Both the position numbers and the translations under genes were made by a program. A stretch of DNA of 64,000 nt. Source: Lachnospiraceae bacterium (lineage in GTDB: Bacteria > Bacillota > Clostridia > Lachnospirales > Lachnospiraceae). The stretch spans positions 1-64,000 of the forward strand of contig JAFZDQ010000021.1 in NCBI GenBank assembly GCA_017561085.1, in the 5' to 3' direction. Below are positions 51,896-61,289 of the stretch, one piece after another (positions within the stretch are counted from its first letter, which is position 1; the number at the start of each line of letters is the position of its first letter). The notes under the pieces are model-generated. The model was not told the origin of the DNA, ran no database searches, and saw only the letters and a program-made list of their open reading frames with translations.

Positions 51896-51911
51896 TGACA
51901 TGAGGATGTCA
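51896..51911. promoter_or_regulatory. operator/promoter of the WYL regulator
   Basis: TGACA-N6-TGTCA. On the minus strand its proximal TGTCA begins 17 bases before TATGAT, matching 50912-50927. The site covers the -35 position. Confidence 0.65.
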
Positions 51912-52005
51912 TATTTAAGAAATAACATTTCGAATTACAAAGTGACATTTCGGCTTATAATTCAGCCATAAAATCAGTTTATGAAAATTTAACATTTCAT
52001 TTGTA

Positions 52006-52034
52006 TTGATATAGTAATGATATTGCACTATAAT
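52006..52034 (+). promoter_or_regulatory. promoter of the RelB-type gene
   Basis: TTGATA and TATAAT with 17-base spacing, 23 bases before the start codon. Confidence 0.7.
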
Positions 52035-52057
52035 GTAAACAAATTGGAGGTGTTTTT

Positions 52058-52354
52058 ATGGCAAGTACGATTCAAGTAAGAGTTGATGACGAATTAAAAA
52101 GAAAATCAGATGATTTATTTAAAGACTTAGGAACCGACACGACAACCGCAATCCGAATCTTTTTGACACAAGCTGTTGCCAATAATGGATTTCCTTTTGA
52201 AATTAAGCGTGTTCCCGCTCCCAATCCTTTCGCAGCTATGTCTGAAGAGGAACTTTTGTCTAAATTGGAACAATCCCGACAGAATGCGGAAGCTGGTAAT
52301 TTCCGGGATGCCAATGAAGTTATTACAGATATGAGGAGTAAATATGGAATATAA
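52058..52354 (+). CDS. RelB/DinJ family antitoxin
   Basis: 98 residues. The N-terminal ribbon-helix-helix is STIQVRVDDELKRKSDDLFKDLG, with the TTTAIRIFLTQAV helix next. The C-terminus AMSEEELLSKLEQS would bind the toxin. GGAGGTG precedes the ATG. The partner toxin, overlapping its stop by a few bases, is broken, so this antitoxin is orphaned. It probably still represses its own promoter. Confidence 0.93.
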   Translation: MASTIQVRVDDELKRKSDDLFKDLGTDTTTAIRIFLTQAVANNGFPFEIKRVPAPNPFAAMSEEELLSKLEQSRQNAEAGNFRDANEVITDMRSKYGI

Positions 52355-52584
52355 AATTGTTTTAACAAAAAATGCTAAATGATTTTGAAGCAACTCAAAA
52401 TAAACTAAAATACTCTGCTGAAACACTAAATTATTGTAAGCATCCTAAACTTAAAAAGATGGGATATCGAAGAATGAACTTCATATCCCACCACTACTTT
52501 ATTCTTTATCGTATTGTAAATAACTGCGTTTATATCGATAACATCTTTCATAATTTACAGGATTATGAAAACAAATTGGAATAA
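52343..52584 (+). pseudogene. broken RelE/ParE-type toxin
   Basis: ATG at 52343 overlaps the antitoxin stop and opens MEYKIVLTKNAK, then TGA. In another frame the C-terminal portion NDFEATQNKLKYSAETL to YRRMNFISHHYFILYRIV and NLQDYENKLE is still recognisable. A deletion of about 15-20 residues plus a frame shift must have removed the middle. Confidence 0.8.
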
Positions 52585-52596
52585 CTTCTTATATTC

Positions 52597-53565
52597 TTAT
52601 GCTCTCTTTACCGGTCTGATATACTTCCAAAACCTCTCCGTATCATGATAAAAATAGAATACCCTTCCCGGTGTTAAATCCAGCGTATATCCACTTTCCA
52701 CATAATTAAAATTCTTCATTGCTTCCTCTATTTTCCGCTCCACTTCTGCGTTTTGCGTCTCAAAATCAAAGGGTCCGTGCTCAAAAACAATATATTCCCC
52801 TTCCGCTATATCCGCAAGTAGCATCTGTTTGGGCACTTCGCCGTCATAATCCAGAGGAAGTCTCACACCGTAACACTCTGCAAGAGGAATTCCCCAGCTG
52901 CAAATCCTACCGTTCGGCTCATTCATAAAAGCCATCACCTGACCGCTTCCGCTGTTTTCTTCTGAGCCACCCATATCGTCCAACTTTCCCTTAATGCTGT
53001 GCAACAGCCCACTAATGGTTTCGCAATCCTGTCCCGGAATCAGACTCTGCTTTTGCCAGAAATCCCAATACCCGATGCTTTCGTAATTCTTAATGTGCAA
53101 AAATTTATGTGCCGGAATGGTCACAAAATAAATTTTTACATCTGCTGCTTTATCCTTCATTCCATATCCTCCGTTTTCCATTAAATAGCAGTCAAAGGGC
53201 TTTATAATGGTACGCAACACCACAGGTACAGGATTTTGTCTGTACTCACTTGGTGTAATCCCATAAGCCTCTTTAAACGCCCTTGTAAAGGCCTCATGAG
53301 ATGCAAATCCGTAATCTAAGGCAATATCTAAAATTCCTTTCTTTGTATCCCTGATTTCAATCAGTGCAAAGGCCAACCGCCGATAACGCAAATAATCCCG
53401 AAATTGCATGCCGGAAATCTCTTTGAACTTCCTGGACATGTGATATTCGGAATAGCTTAATTTGGCTGAAAGCTGCGACAGCGTCAAAGTCTCATCATTG
53501 TGGGTTTTAATGCAAAGATCAATTTCATTAATGATTTCCTGAATCTGCTTATGCCATTCGGACAT
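52597..53565 (-). CDS. AraC family regulator with GyrI-like effector domain
   Basis: 322 residues, the two-part Rob/TipA-like layout. Two helix-turn-helix motifs occupy residues 10-110 (LTLSQLSAKLSYSEYHMSRKFK, then DIALDYGFASHEAFTRAFKEAYG). The effector domain follows, with FVTIPAHKFLHIKNYES and ADIAEGEYIVFEHGPFDFE. It could sense a small cationic compound. Confidence 0.92.
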   Translation of the reverse strand: MSEWHKQIQEIINEIDLCIKTHNDETLTLSQLSAKLSYSEYHMSRKFKEISGMQFRDYLRYRRLAFALIEIRDTKKGILDIALDYGFASHEAFTRAFKEAYGITPSEYRQNPVPVVLRTIIKPFDCYLMENGGYGMKDKAADVKIYFVTIPAHKFLHIKNYESIGYWDFWQKQSLIPGQDCETISGLLHSIKGKLDDMGGSEENSGSGQVMAFMNEPNGRICSWGIPLAECYGVRLPLDYDGEVPKQMLLADIAEGEYIVFEHGPFDFETQNAEVERKIEEAMKNFNYVESGYTLDLTPGRVFYFYHDTERFWKYIRPVKRA

Positions 53566-53645
53566 TTCTTTTGCCCCCTTTCTTCTGTTCTGGTATTATT
53601 TTAATCTACTTTTCATGGGTAGACTTGACTTCAGTTGCGTAGTTA

Positions 53646-54230
53646 TCAGAGAGTATCTTCCAAATATAAATTCCCCTCTTTATCAAAAATCTCTACTTTG
53701 CACACCTTAACAATATTTTGATTTCTCAAATAAAGATCTGTCGAATGATAAAAAAATGATTCTGCATACCTTTTTTGCTGTGCATCCATTGCAACACTTA
53801 AATAATTGTATCCTTGCGTTTTTTGTTTTTCAAATAGAATATAATCTCCGCGTAGCTTTGAACCTATTAATAAAGCATTAAAGTTTACAATAGCATCCGT
53901 GTACGTTAAAGTAAGTAAATTTTCTCTTGAAAAATTGTAGTATCGTTGCTCAATACTCGGAAAATAGATGCTCTTTTTAATTATTTTTTCAGTTAATTGG
54001 GATTCTTTTTTGATTTTAGAAATAAGAAATTTGGCACTGACTGTTGTATTAGAAACATCATTGAAATGACCAATAAGAGGGATATCGACTAATTTGTGCA
54101 AGCCTATAAGATGCGGAAAATCCGTTTGTTTTAGTTTAAAATCAAGCACATCACCATTTGCTAATGTATACTTGATTCGGAAATGCGATATCTCCTTGAA
54201 TTCAAGAAATTTAAGAAGTAAACCGTTCAA
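53646..54230 (-). CDS. PBECR4-like nuclease/toxin domain protein
   Basis: 194 residues. TDFPHLIGLHKLVDIPLIGHFN is the signature of the PBECR4 (phage-associated Barnase-EndoU-ColicinE5/D-RelE-like nuclease) family, and DYILFEKQKTQGYNYLSVAMD lies near the end. TTG at 54230 is chosen because AGGAG is seven bases upstream; the frame stays open to 54383 but runs through a terminator-like hairpin. It has no visible antitoxin partner and sits beside two tRNA genes. Confidence 0.65.
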   Translation of the reverse strand: MNGLLLKFLEFKEISHFRIKYTLANGDVLDFKLKQTDFPHLIGLHKLVDIPLIGHFNDVSNTTVSAKFLISKIKKESQLTEKIIKKSIYFPSIEQRYYNFSRENLLTLTYTDAIVNFNALLIGSKLRGDYILFEKQKTQGYNYLSVAMDAQQKRYAESFFYHSTDLYLRNQNIVKVCKVEIFDKEGNLYLEDTL

Positions 54231-54252
54231 TATATATCTCCTGGAAGTAACA

Positions 54253-54279
54253 AATGCTCCCGACTTCGTCAGGAGCATT
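54253..54279. terminator. hairpin upstream of the PBECR4 gene
   Basis: AATGCTCC and GGAGCATT pair around an 11-base loop; a T run follows on the plus strand. It argues that the region upstream of 54230 is not coding. Confidence 0.55.
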
Positions 54280-54487
54280 TTAATTTCAAAAGGGTTCTCT
54301 TTTTTTCGGATAATCCTATTCGGGGTAAGTGAACCAAACTTACGAAAAAACCTCCGTTTACAAACCCGAAAAATCATAAACATCTTCGGTTAACTTTATT
54401 ATATGCAATAAATGAATAGATGTATATTGGCAAAATGCACAAACTACAAAAAAGAAAAAAGAACGTTGATTTCTCAACGTTCTCTAC

Positions 54488-54573
54488 TGCCGCAAACCGG
54501 AATCGAACCGGTACGGGAGATTAGTCCCGCAGGATTTTAAGTCCTGTGCGTCTGCCAGTTCCGCCACTGCGGC
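54488..54573 (-). tRNA. tRNA-Leu (anticodon TAA)
   Basis: Reading on the minus strand, acceptor GCCGCAG pairs with TTGCGGC, the anticodon loop is CTTAAAA, and a long variable arm (86 bases total) is typical of Leu. CCA is not encoded. Confidence 0.95.
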
Positions 54574-54680
54574 ATTTTAATTTGAGCGAAGCGACTCTTT
54601 AGCGGTGTACAAGAACACCTCTTAAGTCTACGCTCTGTTTTGGGTATCATGCGCCGATCCGCAGGACCGTGTGCATAATT

Positions 54681-54707
54681 CATTAAATCTGCTTCGCAGA
54701 TTTAATG
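54681..54707. other. perfect hairpin between tRNA-Tyr and tRNA-Leu
   Basis: CATTAAATCTGC pairs perfectly with GCAGATTTAATG around TTC. It lies at the 3' end of the tRNA-Tyr gene on the transcript and may guide processing. Confidence 0.6.
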
Positions 54708-54787
54708 GATGGAGGTGGATTCGAACCACCGAAGCAATTTGCAGCAGATTTACAGTCTGTCCCCTTTGGCCACTCGGGAATCCATCC
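54706..54787 (-). tRNA. tRNA-Tyr (anticodon GTA)
   Basis: On the minus strand, acceptor GGATGGA pairs with TCCATCC, the anticodon loop is CTGTAAA and the T arm has GGTTCGAATCC. Length 82, with CCA not encoded. It is upstream of tRNA-Leu in a two-tRNA transcript. Confidence 0.93.
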
Positions 54788-54867
54788 ATTTAAGTAAGCT
54801 TGGATTTCTCCTCGCTTTCTCACCTATAAAAATATAGCATAACACTATCGAAAAAGCAAGAAATATT

Positions 54868-57015
54868 TTATTTCCTTCTTAACTTCCCAAGAATACCCGT
54901 TTCTTCCTCTTGTGCCGGATTCTCATGTCGAAGCACAATGGCACCGTTTGCCGGCAACTGAACGGTTACTTTTCCGGAACTGATCGGATATACCGCTTCT
55001 TCTGTGGTGTAACCATCCTTGTGGGTTAAGATTAACCGCTTCATTTCTCCCGTTTTGGGACATCCCAATGCCCAAACCCATAATTCCTTGGTTACTTCAT
55101 GTTCATTGTTATTAATCAGGACAACGGTCTGCGCATCCTTATTGAAACGACCGTAAGCAAGAATATTATGCTCACCAAACATGTATTTTAAGGAACCGGT
55201 CAAAAGCTCCTTATGCTGCTTATGAATGCGGATCATATCCTTGTGGAAGGCGATTAGTTCATGGTCTTCTCTGCCCCAGGGATAACTTCTTCTGTTATCC
55301 GGGTCGGTAAATCCGCACAAACCGGCTTCATCGCCGTAGTAAATGGTAGGCGCACCCGGCCAGGTCATTTGCATAACCACTGCTTCCCGAAGGACTGCTT
55401 TGTTTACATTTTGGTTCGCTGCTTCCGGACCCAAGGTATTGATTCGGCCTACTTTTTTATTTGTTCTGGTCAAAAAGCGGGAATGGTCATGGTTGGACAG
55501 CTCGTTCATGGAAATCTGCAGGGACGGTGTCGTCATATTCGCCATATGATGACGCATGGCACCAATGAAATTATCCGCATTACCCAGCTGGTCACTTCTG
55601 AAATCGTCACTGTGCTTTTGCATACCGGTAAGGAACCAGGTCACAGGCTCCATAAACGCATCATAATTCATGACGGTATCCCATTCTTTGCCGTTTAGCC
55701 ATCTTCTGGTACTGCCGTAATGCTCCGCAATAATAATGGCATCCGGATTGGCTTCCTTAACCGCACGGCGGAATTCCTGCCAAAAATAATGATTGTATTC
55801 GGGGCTGTGTCCCAAGTCTGCCGCCACATCCAGTCTCCAACCGTCCGCATTGTACGGAGGGGATACCCATTTGGCTGCAATTCTCATTACATATTCAAAC
55901 AAACTTCTTGATTTTTCATAATTTAACTTCGGAAGGGTATCATGTCCCCACCAGCCGTCATAACTGCCGTTATAAGGGAAGGCATATTCATTATGGAACT
56001 GGAAATAGTCATGATAAGGACTTTCCTTTTCAATATAAGCACCCTTCTCATAGCCCGGCGCATTCTCGTAAATACGCTCTTTGTCCATCCACTTGTTGAA
56101 AGAACCGCAGTGGTTAAACACACCGTCCAAAATGACACGCATGCCTCTCTTATGGGCTTCTTCTACCACCTTGGCAAAAAGAGCATTACTTGCTTCCAGG
56201 TTTTCTTTATTGGTTACACGGTTAATGTATCTGGTGGCAAAACGGTTTTCCTTCTGGTCATGACGGAGAAGTTCGCCTTCGTCACTGACAATCTTACCGA
56301 AATGCGGGTCAATGTAATCATAGTCCTGGATATCATACTTGTGATTAGAGGGGGACACGAACAAAGGATTAAAGTAAATCACATCAATCCCCAAATCCTG
56401 CAGGTAATCCATTTTGTCCAAAACGCCCTGCAAATCCCCGCCATAAAACTCACGAACGCCCATGGTTGCGGGATACTTGTACCAGTCCTCTACTCTGACG
56501 GTTTTGTCATTGATATATTCATATTCATGACTTAATACATCGTTAGAAGCATCTCCGTTGAAAAAACGGTCTACATAAATCTGATACATTACGGCACCCT
56601 TCGCCCATTCCGGGGTCTTAAAGCCCGGAATAATACGGAAGTGATAATCCGCAATGACTTCCTTTACAACACCGCGGGTATCATAAAGACAGGTAATCTG
56701 TCCTACCTGTACTTCAAAGTAATATGCATATTCAACATCTTCCAATTCTACGTCACAACTGTAATAGTCAAAGTATTCATCACTGCTTTCTTTGACCATC
56801 AGCTGCCTGCTTCCCTCGTGCACCAAAAGAACCCTGTCAATATTATTCTTTCCGCTTCGGAAACGGATGGTTATCTGTGCATAAGGATTGGGCTCTGCCG
56901 GAACAACATAATCTCCGGTGGTATCACTAAACAATGCTTTTCTATTAAAAACAGGGCGCATGCCCTCAATATACTTGCGGTCAAATTCCGCCTTCATCAA
57001 TCGGTTGTAATCCAT
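54868..57015 (-). CDS. GH13 family amylase/neopullulanase
   Basis: 715 residues, no signal peptide. A CBM34-like N-terminal domain (about 1-125) precedes the catalytic barrel. The conserved regions are DGVFNHCG, GWRLDVAADL (nucleophile), IIIAEHYG (acid/base) and NELSNHDHSRFL (transition-state stabiliser). PEWAKGAVMYQIYVDRFFNGD is the usual barrel start. It degrades maltodextrins or related alpha-glucans in the cytoplasm. A family-B repeat lies upstream of its start. Confidence 0.94.
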   Translation of the reverse strand: MDYNRLMKAEFDRKYIEGMRPVFNRKALFSDTTGDYVVPAEPNPYAQITIRFRSGKNNIDRVLLVHEGSRQLMVKESSDEYFDYYSCDVELEDVEYAYYFEVQVGQITCLYDTRGVVKEVIADYHFRIIPGFKTPEWAKGAVMYQIYVDRFFNGDASNDVLSHEYEYINDKTVRVEDWYKYPATMGVREFYGGDLQGVLDKMDYLQDLGIDVIYFNPLFVSPSNHKYDIQDYDYIDPHFGKIVSDEGELLRHDQKENRFATRYINRVTNKENLEASNALFAKVVEEAHKRGMRVILDGVFNHCGSFNKWMDKERIYENAPGYEKGAYIEKESPYHDYFQFHNEYAFPYNGSYDGWWGHDTLPKLNYEKSRSLFEYVMRIAAKWVSPPYNADGWRLDVAADLGHSPEYNHYFWQEFRRAVKEANPDAIIIAEHYGSTRRWLNGKEWDTVMNYDAFMEPVTWFLTGMQKHSDDFRSDQLGNADNFIGAMRHHMANMTTPSLQISMNELSNHDHSRFLTRTNKKVGRINTLGPEAANQNVNKAVLREAVVMQMTWPGAPTIYYGDEAGLCGFTDPDNRRSYPWGREDHELIAFHKDMIRIHKQHKELLTGSLKYMFGEHNILAYGRFNKDAQTVVLINNNEHEVTKELWVWALGCPKTGEMKRLILTHKDGYTTEEAVYPISSGKVTVQLPANGAIVLRHENPAQEEETGILGKLRRK

Positions 57016-57088
57016 AAAAACGGCTCCATTTCTAAACTCCCCCTTATTTTATACTATTCCGTATCCATAATCAAGTTTATTAGCATTT

Positions 57089-57146
57089 TCTACGCGCGAG
57101 CGGCATTGCGCAAGCAATGAACTTCCTCTCCGCGAGCTGCGCATAT
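57089..57146. repeat. structured repeat family B, partial third copy
   Basis: TACGCGCGAGCGGCATTGCGCA and AACTTCCTCTCCGCGAGCTG, then CGCAT, match the tandem copies at 18794-18953 with a few changes and a shorter left arm. Again it lies just upstream of a minus-strand start codon. Confidence 0.75.
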
Positions 57147-57150
57147 AACA

Positions 57151-57190
57151 TACTTTGTATTTTTAAAATAAATTTTAAAAATACAAAGTA
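57151..57190. other. perfect 40-base palindrome, 19-base arms
   Basis: TACTTTGTATTTTTAAAAT and its exact complement are separated only by AA. It may be a cruciform or terminator. It is followed directly by a second palindrome. Confidence 0.65.
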
Positions 57191-57218
57191 AAAAGAACAG
57201 TACTCGTACTGTTCTTTT
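57191..57218 (-). terminator. terminator of the ftsH operon
   Basis: AAAAGAACAGTAC and GTACTGTTCTTTT form a 13-base perfect stem with a two-base loop, followed by T-rich sequence. It lies after the ftsH stop at 57380. Confidence 0.75.
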
Positions 57219-57379
57219 TAGAGAAGGTATTTCTTTCTTATGGGGTATAGCAAAAAACTATATATAATGTATTGGGGGGGTTACAAGTAGTATAATAGCA
57301 TACCCACCCTTTTGCGTAAATACGTACAATTCACAAATATTACAATTTATATTGCTAGTTTTTGTGCAACATTAACAAA

Positions 57380-59215
57380 TTAGTCCTGGAAGAAGTCTTC
57401 CGGGTCACTTTCATCCTTATTAAAAAGCGCCTCGAACTCTTCACGTCCGATTTTTTCTTTTTCTAAAAGAAGGTCAGCACAGGCATGAAGCACATCCATA
57501 TGCTCAACGATAATGGTTTTCGCCTTGCTGTAACAATCGTCGATGATGTTCTTCACTTCCTTATCAATTTCACCTGCCACTAACTCACTGTGGCTCTTGG
57601 TGTGCGCCAGGTCCCTGCCGATGAACACTTCATCATCATCACTATGATAATTGATAACACCGATATTTTCAGACATACCGTATTTGGTCACCATATCACG
57701 GGCAACTCTGGATGCTTTCTTAATATCACTGGAAGCACCGGTGGTAATATCTTTAAAAATCAATTCTTCCGCAATACGGCCGCCTAAGGACACCATAATA
57801 TCCTGAAGCATCTGGCCCTTGGTTGCAAACATCTCATCCTTTTCAGGAAGAGGCATGGTATAGCCTGCCGCACCAAGTCCCGTAGGAATGATAGATACCA
57901 GATGTACCGGTCCTACATCAGGAAGCACATGAAATAAAATCGCATGGCCCGCCTCATGGTAAGCGGTAATCTTCTTTTCTTTTTCGGAAATAATACGGCT
58001 CTTCTTTTCGGAACCCAGACCCACCTTGATAAATGCCTTCTGAATATCCTCCTGCATAACATAGGATCTGTTTTCTTTGGCTGCCACAATGGAAGCCTCA
58101 TTCATCAGATTTTCAAGGTCCGCTCCGGTAAAGCCTGCCGTAGTTTGGGCAATTTGCTTTAAGTCCACATCTTCAGCCAAAGGTTTATTTTTGGCATGTA
58201 CTTTCAGAATTTCTTCTCGGCCGCCTACGTCGGGACGGTTGACACTAATCTTACGGTCAAAACGGCCGGGACGCATAATTGCAGGGTCTAAAATATCCAC
58301 ACGGTTGGTCGCTGCAAGCACGATAATGCCTTCGTTAACACCAAAACCATCCATTTCCACCAGTAACTGGTTTAAGGTCTGCTCTCTTTCATCATGGCCA
58401 CCGCCCATACCGGTACCACGACGTCTTGCAACTGCGTCAATTTCATCGATAAACACAATACAAGGTGCATTTTTCTTAGCTTCTTCGAATAAATCACGGA
58501 CACGGGAAGCACCCACGCCGACAAACATTTCCACGAAATCGGAACCGGAAATACTAAAGAAGGGAACCCCTGCTTCACCGGCAATGGCTTTGGCCAGAAG
58601 GGTTTTACCGGTACCGGGCGCACCTTCCAAAAGCACACCCTTGGGTATTCTGGCTCCTACCTTGGTAAATTTGGCAGGGCTCTTTAAAAATTCCACGATT
58701 TCTTCCAAATCTTCTTTTTCTTCTTTCAGTCCGGCCACGTCATTCAGCGTCACCTTGGTATCACCCATGGAAAGCTTCGCACGGCTCTTGCCGAAGTTCA
58801 TCATTTTACTGTTGCTACCGCCGGAATGCTGGCTGTTCATCATCACAAAGAAAAATACCATCACGATTGCCGCCAAAAGCACCGGCATTACACTGGTCAG
58901 AAACCAGTTTTCTTCTTCTACTTTTTCTACCTGGGTATTGATGTCATACTCCTCAAGTAAACTCTCTATTTCGGTGACATCGGTAGCATATAAGGTTTTG
59001 TTCGTTCCATCCTTAAAAACAATCTCTACCTCACCGGTAGGGGTTTCTCTGTTGGGCATGATGACTGCCGCTACCACATCACCTTTTTGTAATTGGGCGC
59101 GCAGATCACTCTTGGAGTACTCACTTTCCCTTACCTTAAACATACTGGTCCAAATGGTCAGAAACAGTAAGCCGAAAATCAGCACAAAATAAAAATTGAT
59201 ACCACGTTTTTTCAT
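57380..59215 (-). CDS. ftsH: FtsH membrane-bound ATP-dependent zinc metalloprotease
   Basis: 611 residues. Two N-terminal membrane helices flank a small external domain (helices about 7-25 and 108-127). The AAA domain has [22 protein letters not shown] and the second region of homology GFDRKIS. The protease has HEAGH and the later Asp. It degrades misfolded and regulatory proteins at the membrane. It is downstream of hpt in the conserved block. Confidence 0.97.
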   Translation of the reverse strand: MKKRGINFYFVLIFGLLFLTIWTSMFKVRESEYSKSDLRAQLQKGDVVAAVIMPNRETPTGEVEIVFKDGTNKTLYATDVTEIESLLEEYDINTQVEKVEEENWFLTSVMPVLLAAIVMVFFFVMMNSQHSGGSNSKMMNFGKSRAKLSMGDTKVTLNDVAGLKEEKEDLEEIVEFLKSPAKFTKVGARIPKGVLLEGAPGTGKTLLAKAIAGEAGVPFFSISGSDFVEMFVGVGASRVRDLFEEAKKNAPCIVFIDEIDAVARRRGTGMGGGHDEREQTLNQLLVEMDGFGVNEGIIVLAATNRVDILDPAIMRPGRFDRKISVNRPDVGGREEILKVHAKNKPLAEDVDLKQIAQTTAGFTGADLENLMNEASIVAAKENRSYVMQEDIQKAFIKVGLGSEKKSRIISEKEKKITAYHEAGHAILFHVLPDVGPVHLVSIIPTGLGAAGYTMPLPEKDEMFATKGQMLQDIMVSLGGRIAEELIFKDITTGASSDIKKASRVARDMVTKYGMSENIGVINYHSDDDEVFIGRDLAHTKSHSELVAGEIDKEVKNIIDDCYSKAKTIIVEHMDVLHACADLLLEKEKIGREEFEALFNKDESDPEDFFQD

Positions 59216-59256
59216 ATAAAAAAATTAACCTCTCCTGCCAAAATCAGGCATTCTCT

Positions 59257-59781
59257 TTATTCAAACTCCACGATTCCGATGTAAGGCAGATTTCTGTATT
59301 TCTGGGCATAATCAAGACCATAACCTACAATAAATTCATCCGGAATGGCAAAGCCTGTGTAATCAATATCCACGTCTACCACACGTCTGTCCGGCTTATC
59401 AAGCAGGGTACAAAGACGTAAGCTGCTTGGCTTTCTTTCGCCCAAAAGCTTGAGCAGATGGCTTAAGGTTCTTCCGGAGTCAATAATATCCTCTACTACA
59501 ATAACATCCTTGCCTTCTAAAGGTTCGTCCAAATCCTTTACGATTTTAATGATACCGCTGGACTCTGTTCCTGAACCATAGCTGGAAACGGACATAAAAT
59601 CAAGGGATACCGGCACGGTAATTCTCTTCGCAAGCTCACACATAAAAAAGGTTCCTCCCTTTAATACGCAAACCATGTGGATTTCTTTTCCTTCATAGTC
59701 CTTACTAATCTGCTCTCCTAATTCACGGATTCTTTCATCAACTTCCTCTTCACTCAATAAAACTTTGATTTTCTCAGCCAT
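59257..59781 (-). CDS. hpt: hypoxanthine phosphoribosyltransferase
   Basis: 174 residues. The PRPP-binding motif is VIVVEDIIDSGRTLSHLL, with GSGTESSGIIKI as the flexible loop and CVLKGGTFFMCELA near the start. It salvages hypoxanthine and guanine to IMP and GMP. Its start overlaps the tilS end by eight bases, and ftsH follows 40 bases later. Confidence 0.96.
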   Translation of the reverse strand: MAEKIKVLLSEEEVDERIRELGEQISKDYEGKEIHMVCVLKGGTFFMCELAKRITVPVSLDFMSVSSYGSGTESSGIIKIVKDLDEPLEGKDVIVVEDIIDSGRTLSHLLKLLGERKPSSLRLCTLLDKPDRRVVDVDIDYTGFAIPDEFIVGYGLDYAQKYRNLPYIGIVEFE

Positions 59782-61252
59782 CTTGATGACTCCTTTCCTC
59801 TTTCGCGTCCTGTATTATCTTTATTTCCAAGATCTTTTCCGTATCTTGTGTTACTTTGTAATGCTCACTGATCCGATATCCCGGCACCCACAAAATATGG
59901 GAGCCGTCAGCAAGAACATACAGTGAGTCCCTTTGCTTCCTTGGGATTTTTTCATTTACAAAATAATCCTGAAGCAATTTATGTTCTGCCTGCTTATTAA
60001 TACACAGATAATCGCCTGCTTTTCGTGTCCTGAAACAGGCGGATGTTGTTATTTTATCATAATCAAACCATTTCGTATATGTTTTTCTGGGAATATTTTC
60101 GGTATCCAAAGCAGGGAAAATGCGGCTTTCCACCATGCCAAGGCCCGGTACTTCCAGTCTTCCCCCGATGAGTACAACATATTCTCCGGTTTCTTTGATT
60201 TCCGCGTCTTTTTCCTCACTTTCCTGCTTCTTTTGCCCAAAAGTGAGAATATTATATTCCTTCCCGGCCCTGATGTGATAAGGAAGGGATAATTCCTTGC
60301 TTCCGTTTGCCGCCATCAACCTTTGAAGATTGCTTATATGCTCTGCCGTAAGGTCCTTACACCCGGGCACCAGCTCCTCCAAAAAGGAAAAAAGCACTCT
60401 TCCTTGCAGATATTCATCTTCCTTTTGAAGCACTGTTATATCTAACTGTAACGGAAGTCCTTCTCCGATCCGGCAACGCTCTTTGGCTGCAAGTACTTCT
60501 TTTTGGATAAAAGCATCCGCCATTTGGAATTCCTCCGCTGCCCGGTTCATATGGGAAACGGCTCCGCTGCAGATTTCCTGCTCTGCAAAAGGTAAAATAT
60601 GATGCCGGATCCGGTTTCTTGTATAATCATCCGATGCATTGGTACTGTCGGTACAAAAGTCCAGTCCGTTTAATTCCAGATATGCTTCAATTTCTTCCCG
60701 GGAAACGGAAAGTAACGGACGGATAATCCTGCCGCTTACAGGCCGGATTCCGCAGGCTCCCTTAAGGCCTGTCCCCCGGAACAAATGAAATAACATGGTT
60801 TCTGCCCTGTCGTTACTGTTGTGGGCCACTGCGATTTTGGCTTTCGCCATCCATGCCTCTTTCCCGGCTTCGTCTGTAAGGTCTATCGCCTTCTTTTCGT
60901 ACTCCTTTAACAAAATATCTTCAAATGCCCGGTAGCGGATTTCTCTGCCGGCTTCTTCTTCAGACAACCTGTTCGCCAGCGCATAAGCTTTCATATCCTC
61001 AGACACCATGTAAAAAGGTACCTGCCACTTTTTGCAAAGTGCTTCCACGAAAAGGGCATCTTCCCCGGCATCCTCCCTGACCTGATGGTTCACATGAACC
61101 ACCACCGGGAAAAAAGGGATTTTCTCACGCAATTTTAACAGCACAAAAAGGAGGCAGACAGAATCTGCTCCCCCGGAAACACCTGTTATAACCGTATCGC
61201 CTTCTTCAATCATCCGATACGCTTTGACATAAGAAAATACTTTATTAACCAT
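59774..61252 (-). CDS. tilS: tRNA(Ile)-lysidine synthase
   Basis: 492 residues. The P-loop is ITGVSGGADSVCLL, followed by VAHNSNDRAETML and RPLLSVSREEIEAYL. The C-terminal substrate-binding domain ends with TCFRTRKAGDYLCI-type motifs (SACFRTRKAGDYLCI). It converts the wobble C of tRNA-Ile(CAU) to lysidine, needed for AUA decoding. It lies between spoIIE and hpt as in Bacillus. Confidence 0.96.
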   Translation of the reverse strand: MVNKVFSYVKAYRMIEEGDTVITGVSGGADSVCLLFVLLKLREKIPFFPVVVHVNHQVREDAGEDALFVEALCKKWQVPFYMVSEDMKAYALANRLSEEEAGREIRYRAFEDILLKEYEKKAIDLTDEAGKEAWMAKAKIAVAHNSNDRAETMLFHLFRGTGLKGACGIRPVSGRIIRPLLSVSREEIEAYLELNGLDFCTDSTNASDDYTRNRIRHHILPFAEQEICSGAVSHMNRAAEEFQMADAFIQKEVLAAKERCRIGEGLPLQLDITVLQKEDEYLQGRVLFSFLEELVPGCKDLTAEHISNLQRLMAANGSKELSLPYHIRAGKEYNILTFGQKKQESEEKDAEIKETGEYVVLIGGRLEVPGLGMVESRIFPALDTENIPRKTYTKWFDYDKITTSACFRTRKAGDYLCINKQAEHKLLQDYFVNEKIPRKQRDSLYVLADGSHILWVPGYRISEHYKVTQDTEKILEIKIIQDAKEERSHQDG

Positions 61253-61289
61253 AGTATTACTATATCTGAATTAAGACCAAAAAGAAAGA

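Noticed and set aside
52000..54800. Possible integrated element at the tRNA genes
   Set aside because: No integrase, transposase or direct repeat of the tRNA 3' end was found within the window.
58077..59192. 371-codon plus-strand frame
   Set aside because: Lies wholly antisense to ftsH, whose motifs are complete; no start signal.
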